Assembly: GCA_927798255.1 (NCBI GenBank)
Contig: CAKMMH010000002.1
Location: 1 to 25,953 of the forward strand
Reading direction: 5' to 3'
DNA from: an uncultured bacterium
GTDB lineage: Bacteria; Bdellovibrionota_C; UBA2361; CAKMMH01
DNA length: 25,953 nucleotides
Part shown: piece after piece, positions 20,778 through 25,953 of the stretch
Numbering within the stretch: the first letter of the stretch is position 1
Layout of the letters: each line of letters starts with the position of its first letter
Notes under the pieces: model-generated
Database searches by the model: none
Told to the model about the DNA's origin: nothing
What the model saw: the letters and a program-made list of their open reading frames with translations, nothing else
Program-made: the position numbers and the translations under genes

Positions 20778-23318
20778 ATGTCAGAGATAAAAAATACTAT
20801 TTTCAAAAATTACACCGAACCTTCATCTTATGATTATCTAAGTCAAAAAGATACTCCACTTGAAGTTGTCCAAGATGATAGAGATGAACTAACAGCTGAG
20901 GCTTTAAAAAAAGCTATAAAAAATCACCTTCTTTATGAACAAGGAACTACTCCACAAAAAGCTTTAAAATTTGATTTTTATATGGCACTTGCCTTAACTA
21001 TAAAAGACAGACTCATGAATAGATGGATTCAAACAAGAGAAGCGCATTTTAAAAGTAATGCAAAACTTGTTTGTTATTTATCAGCAGAATTTTTGACAGG
21101 AAAACAACTTCACAAAAATATTTTAAATATTGGCTGCTGGAAACAAGTAAAAGAAGCATTAAAAGATTTTAATTTAACGACAGAAGAGCTTTTAGAGCAA
21201 GAATCAGAACCAGCCCTTGGAAATGGGGGCTTAGGTAGACTTGCAGCTTGCTTCATGGATTCATTATCAACTCTTGATATCCCAGCAATTGGTTATGGTA
21301 TCCGTTATGAGTATGGGATTTTTGAACAAGACATTCAAAATGGATATCAAGTAGAAAAAGCAGACAAATGGCTTCGTTGGGGAAACCCTTGGGAGCTAGA
21401 AAGACCAAAACATACAGTAGAAGTTAAATTTGGTGGTTACACTGAAGAAGTTACAGATCATAAAGGAAAAAAGAAAAAAATATGGATTCCCGCTACTTCT
21501 GTATTAGGGACACCTTATGATACCCTTGTCCCTGGATTCCAAACAGAAAACGTTAATACTTTAAGACTTTGGAGCGCTAGAACCACAAAGGATTTTGATT
21601 TCTCTGTATTTAACCAAGGTGATTATTTTAAAGCTGTTCAAGAAAAAACGCTTTCTGAAAATATTTCAAAAGTTTTATATCCAAATGATTCATTAGCTCA
21701 AGGAAAAGAATTAAGATTAAAACAACAGTACTTTTTTGTTTCTTGTTCACTTCAAGATATTATTAGAATTTATTCTAAAAAAGATAATGGACTTAATAAA
21801 CTTTATGAGTATATTGCAATTCAATTAAATGATACCCACCCTGCAATAGCAGTAGCTGAGCTTATGAGAATATTAGTTGATGAATATGATTTTGAATGGA
21901 ATGTGGCTTGGAATATTACAGTTAAAACTTGTGGATATACAAATCACACATTACTTGTCGAAGCACTTGAGAAATGGTCAGTAGATATGTTTAAAAAGCT
22001 TCTTCCTCGTCATCTTGAAATCATTTATGATATTAACTTTTTCTTTATTCAAGATCTTCAAAAAAGATTCCCATATGATGGAGATAAAATTGCAAGAATG
22101 TCATTAATTGAAGAAGGAGAAAATAAGCAAATAAGAATGGCACATCTTGCAACAGTTGGAAGTCATGCGATAAATGGTGTAGCTAAACTTCACTCTGAAC
22201 TTATAAAGAAAGAATTACTTCATGATTTCTATGAAATCTGGCCTGAACGTTTCCAAAATAAAACTAATGGTGTAACACCAAGAAGATGGTTAATGTTATC
22301 AAATCACAGACTTAGTTTATTAATAACAGAAAAAATTGGAAAAGGTTGGGTAAAAGACTTAAATAAATTAAAAGATTTAGAAAATTTTGTTAACGATAGC
22401 GATTTTATAAATAAATGGAGAGATATTAAATTAAATAATAAAAGAGATTTAACTCAATTTATTTATCATACAAATGGAGTCGAAGTTAGTAGTAATTCTA
22501 TATTTGATGTTCAAGTAAAAAGAATTCATGAATATAAAAGACAACTTCTAAACGTGCTTCACATAATCACTTTATACAATAGACTTAAAAGAGATCTTAA
22601 TTCTGACATCTACCCAAGAACATTTGTTTTTGGTGGTAAAGCAGCACCAGGGTATTATATGGCAAAACTTGTTATAAAGCTTATTAACTCTGTTGCTGAT
22701 ATTGTAAATAACGATAGAAGTATTAATAATAAGATTAAGGTTATTTTCTTAAAGAATTTCTCTGTAAGTATGGGAGAAAAAGTTTATCCTGCAGCAGATA
22801 TCTCAGAGCAAATTTCAACTGCAGGAAAAGAAGCTTCAGGAACTGGGAACATGAAGTTTGCATTAAATGGTGCCTTAACAGTAGGAACTTTAGATGGTGC
22901 AAATATCGAAATTAGAGAAGCAGTAGGAGAAGAAAACTTTTTCTTATTTGGTTTAAATGTTCATGAAATAAACTCATTAAAAAACTCAGGCTACTATCCT
23001 TATAATTACTATAATGGAAATAGTGAATTGAAAGAAACAATAGATAAAATAGCTTCGGGATATTTTTCAGGTGGTGATACTAATGTATTTAAACCGATTG
23101 TAGATTCTCTTTTAAATGAAGATAGATATTTCTTACTTGCGGATTTTGCTTCTTACGTAAAAACTCAAGAATATATTCAAAAAGTATATAAAGACTCCGA
23201 TGCTTGGACTAAAATGTCAATTTTGAATGTTGCGAGAATGGGATATTTTTCATCAGATAGAGCTATCAAAGAATATTGTGAAGAAATTTGGAACGCAAAA
23301 AGTTATAAAGAATACTAA
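20778..23318 (+). CDS. glgP: Glycogen/maltodextrin phosphorylase
   Basis: 846 aa, normal length for the GT35 family. It cleaves alpha-1,4-glucan with phosphate to release glucose-1-phosphate, in the cytoplasm. Signatures: EPALGNGGLGRLAACFMDSL with IPAIGYGIRYEYGIF (substrate/phosphate region), AIQLNDTHPAIAVAELMRIL, TNGVTPRRWL, VQVKRIHEYKRQLLN, and EASGTGNMKFALNGALTVGT. In the last, Lys693 is the pyridoxal-phosphate Schiff-base lysine. The N-terminus lacks the phosphorylation-site peptide of animal enzymes. The ATG is preceded by AAAGG about 11 nt away. It is followed after 223 bp by malQ on the same strand, the usual functional partner. Codon use matches the AT-rich background. Confidence 0.97.
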   Translation: MSEIKNTIFKNYTEPSSYDYLSQKDTPLEVVQDDRDELTAEALKKAIKNHLLYEQGTTPQKALKFDFYMALALTIKDRLMNRWIQTREAHFKSNAKLVCYLSAEFLTGKQLHKNILNIGCWKQVKEALKDFNLTTEELLEQESEPALGNGGLGRLAACFMDSLSTLDIPAIGYGIRYEYGIFEQDIQNGYQVEKADKWLRWGNPWELERPKHTVEVKFGGYTEEVTDHKGKKKKIWIPATSVLGTPYDTLVPGFQTENVNTLRLWSARTTKDFDFSVFNQGDYFKAVQEKTLSENISKVLYPNDSLAQGKELRLKQQYFFVSCSLQDIIRIYSKKDNGLNKLYEYIAIQLNDTHPAIAVAELMRILVDEYDFEWNVAWNITVKTCGYTNHTLLVEALEKWSVDMFKKLLPRHLEIIYDINFFFIQDLQKRFPYDGDKIARMSLIEEGENKQIRMAHLATVGSHAINGVAKLHSELIKKELLHDFYEIWPERFQNKTNGVTPRRWLMLSNHRLSLLITEKIGKGWVKDLNKLKDLENFVNDSDFINKWRDIKLNNKRDLTQFIYHTNGVEVSSNSIFDVQVKRIHEYKRQLLNVLHIITLYNRLKRDLNSDIYPRTFVFGGKAAPGYYMAKLVIKLINSVADIVNNDRSINNKIKVIFLKNFSVSMGEKVYPAADISEQISTAGKEASGTGNMKFALNGALTVGTLDGANIEIREAVGEENFFLFGLNVHEINSLKNSGYYPYNYYNGNSELKETIDKIASGYFSGGDTNVFKPIVDSLLNEDRYFLLADFASYVKTQEYIQKVYKDSDAWTKMSILNVARMGYFSSDRAIKEYCEEIWNAKSYKEY

Positions 23319-23541
23319 TAACTTTTATCAGTATTAAAAATAATTTTTGTAATTAACAAGCTCTAATTAAAACTATGTTATGCTACAATAATTACTTTCT
23401 TTATAAAATATAATCATTTGATATAATTACGTATTATTGCGTAGTTTTTATTTAAAATCCCTGTATAAAAATTTTATTTTGAAATTTAAAAAATTTTTTC
23501 ACGGGGGTTTTGTGTTTATTTTTAAATAAATCTTAAACAAC
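23319..23541. other. Intergenic spacer between glgP and malQ
   Basis: Very AT-rich. It contains TATAAT-like stretches (around 23409 and 23431) and a G-run, ACGGGGGTTTTGTG (23501-23514). The spacing suggests malQ may have its own promoter; I cannot define one. No RNA gene or ORF is apparent. Confidence 0.35.
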
Positions 23542-25770
23542 ATGGTTTCAGTAGCTCCATATTTTTATACAGAAAAACTTGTAACACTATCTAAGCTTTA
23601 TGGCATAGAAACAGAATATGATGATTTTTGGGGTAAAAAACATCAGGCTAGCAAAGAAGAGCTAATTAATATATTAAAATCAATGGGAGTTGTCATAAAA
23701 ACTCAAAGAGACATCGAGCTAGCAATCTTAAAATTTAAAATTAGAAATGCAAGAAAACACATAAAAAGCGTTTACGTATTTAATGAATCACAAAAAGAGC
23801 TAGAAATATGTATAAATACTAAACTTGCAGAAAAAAACGAAGAAATCTGGAATACTCTAACTTGGAATATAATTTTTGAAAAAGGAAATTCTATTTCCCA
23901 CAAAATAAAAAGAGAAGATTTGAAAATTAAATCTGAAAGTTCACTTAATAATAAAAAATACATTACATATAAATTTTTATTAACTGAAAAAATTCCATTA
24001 GGTTATCACACACTACAAATAAAAACCGAGAAATTTGAATGTGAAACAAGAATTATAATGTCACCTATTTCTTGTTATATTCCTCCTTGCTTTGAAAACA
24101 AAAGTTTTGAAAAAGACAATGAGAATAAAAGATTTTGGGGAATAAGCACTCAGCTTTACTCACTTCGTTCTTACTGGAATTGGGGAATTGGAGATTTTAG
24201 TGATTTAAAAAAGGTTATTAACATAGCCTCTCAAGTCAATGCAAGTTTAATAGGCATAAACCCCCTTCATGCAATTTGTCCAAAGGATATTAGAGGTGAA
24301 AGTCCCTATTACCCTACATCTAGAAATGCGTTAGAGTTTCTATATCTTGACCTGGGGTTAACTCAAGAATTTCAAGATAGTAAAGAAATCCAAGATGAAA
24401 TCCTAAAAAGTGATTTCCAGAATGAATTAAAGAGTCTTCAAGGTGCAAATTTAGTAGAATACCAAAGACTTAAAAAATTAAAATTACAAGTTTTAAAATT
24501 ATTATTTAATGTATTTAAAAATAATCATTTAGGGAAACATACTAAAAGAGAACAAGATTTTTTAAATTTTTGTAAAGAGCATCTTGGAGCATTTACTTAT
24601 GCGCTTTTTGAAAGTTTAGATAGTGTGTTTAATAAAGATAATGAAAATTCTCAAGGCTTTTTTAGTTGGCCTGAAGAGTATAAAGATCCGAGCTCTTCTA
24701 AAGTAAAGGAATTTATAAAAAACAACTCTGATTCTATTAATTTTTACCTTTATATTCAATTTTTAGCAGATGAACAATTAACTAATATTTCAAATTATTC
24801 AAAAGAAAAAAAATTAACACTTGGTATATATCTAGATTTAGCGTTAGGAGCAAGGAAAGATGGCGCAGAGTCTTGGGCTAATCAAGATATTGTTGCAAAA
24901 AATATTAATATTGGAGCCCCACCTGATTTTTACAATTTTGAGGGGCAAGATTGGAATATAGGTTGCTGGGATCCGAATAAATTACAAAATAAAGCATATA
25001 AACCATATATAAGGCTTTTAAGAGATCAAATGAAATACGCTGACGTACTAAGAATAGATCATGTAATGTCACTTATGCGTCTTTATTGGATTCCTCAAGG
25101 AGAAAGCGCTAAAAATGGTGTATATGTAAAATACCCTTTAGAAGACTTAATGGGAATTGTAGCGTTAGAGAGCCATAGAAATAAGTGTTTAATAATTGGT
25201 GAAGATATGGGACTTGTTCCTCCAGAAATTAGAAAGCAAATGGATAAAAGATTTATGCTTTCATATAAAGTCCTAATGTTTGAAAAAGAAAATGATACTG
25301 AATTTAAAGCACCTAAGAAATACCCTAAAAATGCCGTAGTGGTAACTTCAGTTCATGACACTCCACCACTTAAAGGTTTTTGGTATGCAAAAGATATTTC
25401 AGTAAGGAAGAATATCGGTATTTACAATGAAGAAATAGCAGAGAAGCTTTTTCAACTAAGAAAAAGTGAACGTGAAACATTAAGTGTCTTATTAAAAACT
25501 GAAAATATTTATTTACCAGAAAAGTATATAAATGGTGAATTTTCAAAAGAAGTAAATATTGCGCTTCATAAACTTGTAGCAAAGACCCCTTGCAGATTAA
25601 TGTTAACCACTATAGATGATTTAATTGCAAGTGAAGAGTTAATGAATCTTCCAGGGACTTATGAAGAATACCCTAATTGGAGAAGTAAACTCACTATTCC
25701 ATTAGAAGAAGTCATAGATAAAAGCGATATTAGAGAAATTTCAGAAGCTATAAGAAGCGAAGGAAGATAA
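23542..25770 (+). CDS. malQ: 4-alpha-glucanotransferase (amylomaltase, GH77)
   Basis: 742 aa. It transfers alpha-1,4-glucan segments between maltodextrins and works with glycogen phosphorylase. The long form has ~190 N-terminal residues before the catalytic barrel, starting with KLYGIETEYDDFWGKKHQAS, as in E. coli-type MalQ. Barrel motifs: RFWGISTQLYSLRSYWNWGIGD, GESPYYPTSRNAL, LGIYLDLALGARKDGAESW, GAPPDFYNFEGQDWN. Active-site residues by family comparison are Asp506 (nucleophile, LRIDHVM), Glu554 (acid/base, IIGEDMG) and Asp606 (SVHDTPPL). The chosen ATG gives the expected N-terminus but has no Shine-Dalgarno. The C-terminus (LMNLPGTYEEYPNWRSKL) is canonical and complete. Confidence 0.96.
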   Translation: MVSVAPYFYTEKLVTLSKLYGIETEYDDFWGKKHQASKEELINILKSMGVVIKTQRDIELAILKFKIRNARKHIKSVYVFNESQKELEICINTKLAEKNEEIWNTLTWNIIFEKGNSISHKIKREDLKIKSESSLNNKKYITYKFLLTEKIPLGYHTLQIKTEKFECETRIIMSPISCYIPPCFENKSFEKDNENKRFWGISTQLYSLRSYWNWGIGDFSDLKKVINIASQVNASLIGINPLHAICPKDIRGESPYYPTSRNALEFLYLDLGLTQEFQDSKEIQDEILKSDFQNELKSLQGANLVEYQRLKKLKLQVLKLLFNVFKNNHLGKHTKREQDFLNFCKEHLGAFTYALFESLDSVFNKDNENSQGFFSWPEEYKDPSSSKVKEFIKNNSDSINFYLYIQFLADEQLTNISNYSKEKKLTLGIYLDLALGARKDGAESWANQDIVAKNINIGAPPDFYNFEGQDWNIGCWDPNKLQNKAYKPYIRLLRDQMKYADVLRIDHVMSLMRLYWIPQGESAKNGVYVKYPLEDLMGIVALESHRNKCLIIGEDMGLVPPEIRKQMDKRFMLSYKVLMFEKENDTEFKAPKKYPKNAVVVTSVHDTPPLKGFWYAKDISVRKNIGIYNEEIAEKLFQLRKSERETLSVLLKTENIYLPEKYINGEFSKEVNIALHKLVAKTPCRLMLTTIDDLIASEELMNLPGTYEEYPNWRSKLTIPLEEVIDKSDIREISEAIRSEGR

Positions 25771-25798
25771 TATCGAGGAAATATCGGGAAACAGATAG

Positions 25799-25953
25799 CA
25801 TGAAACAGGGTTCATTTCATTTTTATAAAAACCCTTTAGGGTTTATTTAAGCAAAAGCGTGAGCTTTTGCGACATAGGCCGTAACGGAGACACACGAATG
25901 TGTGGCTGGCCAAGTATCCTGCACAATTTTTCGTATGCAAAATTGTGCAGGAT
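25799..25953. other. Dense series of hairpins downstream of malQ
   Basis: Five inverted repeats occur in ~155 bp: ATGAAA/TTTCAT (25800-25820, followed by T-rich sequence); AAACCCT-TT-AGGGTTT (25829-25844); GCAAAAGC-GTGA-GCTTTTGC (25851-25870, perfect 8 bp, GNRA loop); ACACA-CGAA-TGTGT (25890-25903) within GGCC/GGCC ends (25877-25911); and ATCCTGCACAATTTT/AAAATTGTGCAGGAT (25916-25953, perfect 15 bp, cut by the window end). The first or second could end malQ transcription. The rest resembles a palindromic repeat element or a structured RNA. Confidence 0.6.

Overview
The window is AT-rich bacterial chromosome. A diderm (Gram-negative-type) host is suggested by a Skp/OmpH-like periplasmic chaperone, a lipoprotein with a clear lipobox, and several signal-peptide proteins. 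The lineage cannot be fixed from sequence alone. The mix of a giant Thr/Pro-repeat RCC1 surface protein, an HDOD protein, a 7TM-HD phosphodiesterase and a CpaB-like protein fits a poorly cultivated phylum (Elusimicrobia or Riflebacteria-like lineages are guesses). All genes use the standard code.

Layout. 1-286: two copies of a 126-bp imperfect palindrome at a 152-bp period; the second runs into the stop codon of gpi (278-1870, -). 2154-6158: a secreted lysine-tailed protein (-), an HDOD regulator (+), a TraB-family membrane protein (-) and an OmpH-like chaperone (-). 6246-7178 (-): a CpaB/SAF-domain protein. 7421-8626 (+): a metzincin-like lipoprotein. 8627-9324: a gene-poor stretch with a cluster of CAGAT repeats, followed by an island of clearly higher GC that carries a small membrane-protein gene. 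That gene looks broken (or recoded) near its 5' end and has several hairpins around its start sites.

9305-12974 (-): a tightly packed membrane operon. Three of its proteins match, from memory, a conserved bacterial gene set of unknown function (DUF6754 and partners). The first ORF carries a 16-bp homopolymer. 13185-18074 (-): a 1629-residue secreted modular protein with 16 RCC1 blades, a Cys-rich/MopE-like part, TSP3-type calcium repeats and a Thr-rich stalk. 18201-20456 (-): a receiver-like protein followed by a 7TM-HD (PgpH-like, short form) phosphodiesterase.

20778-25770 (+): glycogen phosphorylase and 4-alpha-glucanotransferase, the classic pair that degrades and remodels alpha-glucan. 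With gpi they give a carbohydrate theme: GlgP releases glucose-1-phosphate, MalQ reshapes short glucans, and Gpi handles glucose-6-phosphate. The window ends in a dense series of hairpins (25799-25953).

The best candidates for something undescribed are the 9305-12974 membrane operon, the high-GC island at 8846-9304, and the palindromic repeat elements that punctuate intergenic regions.
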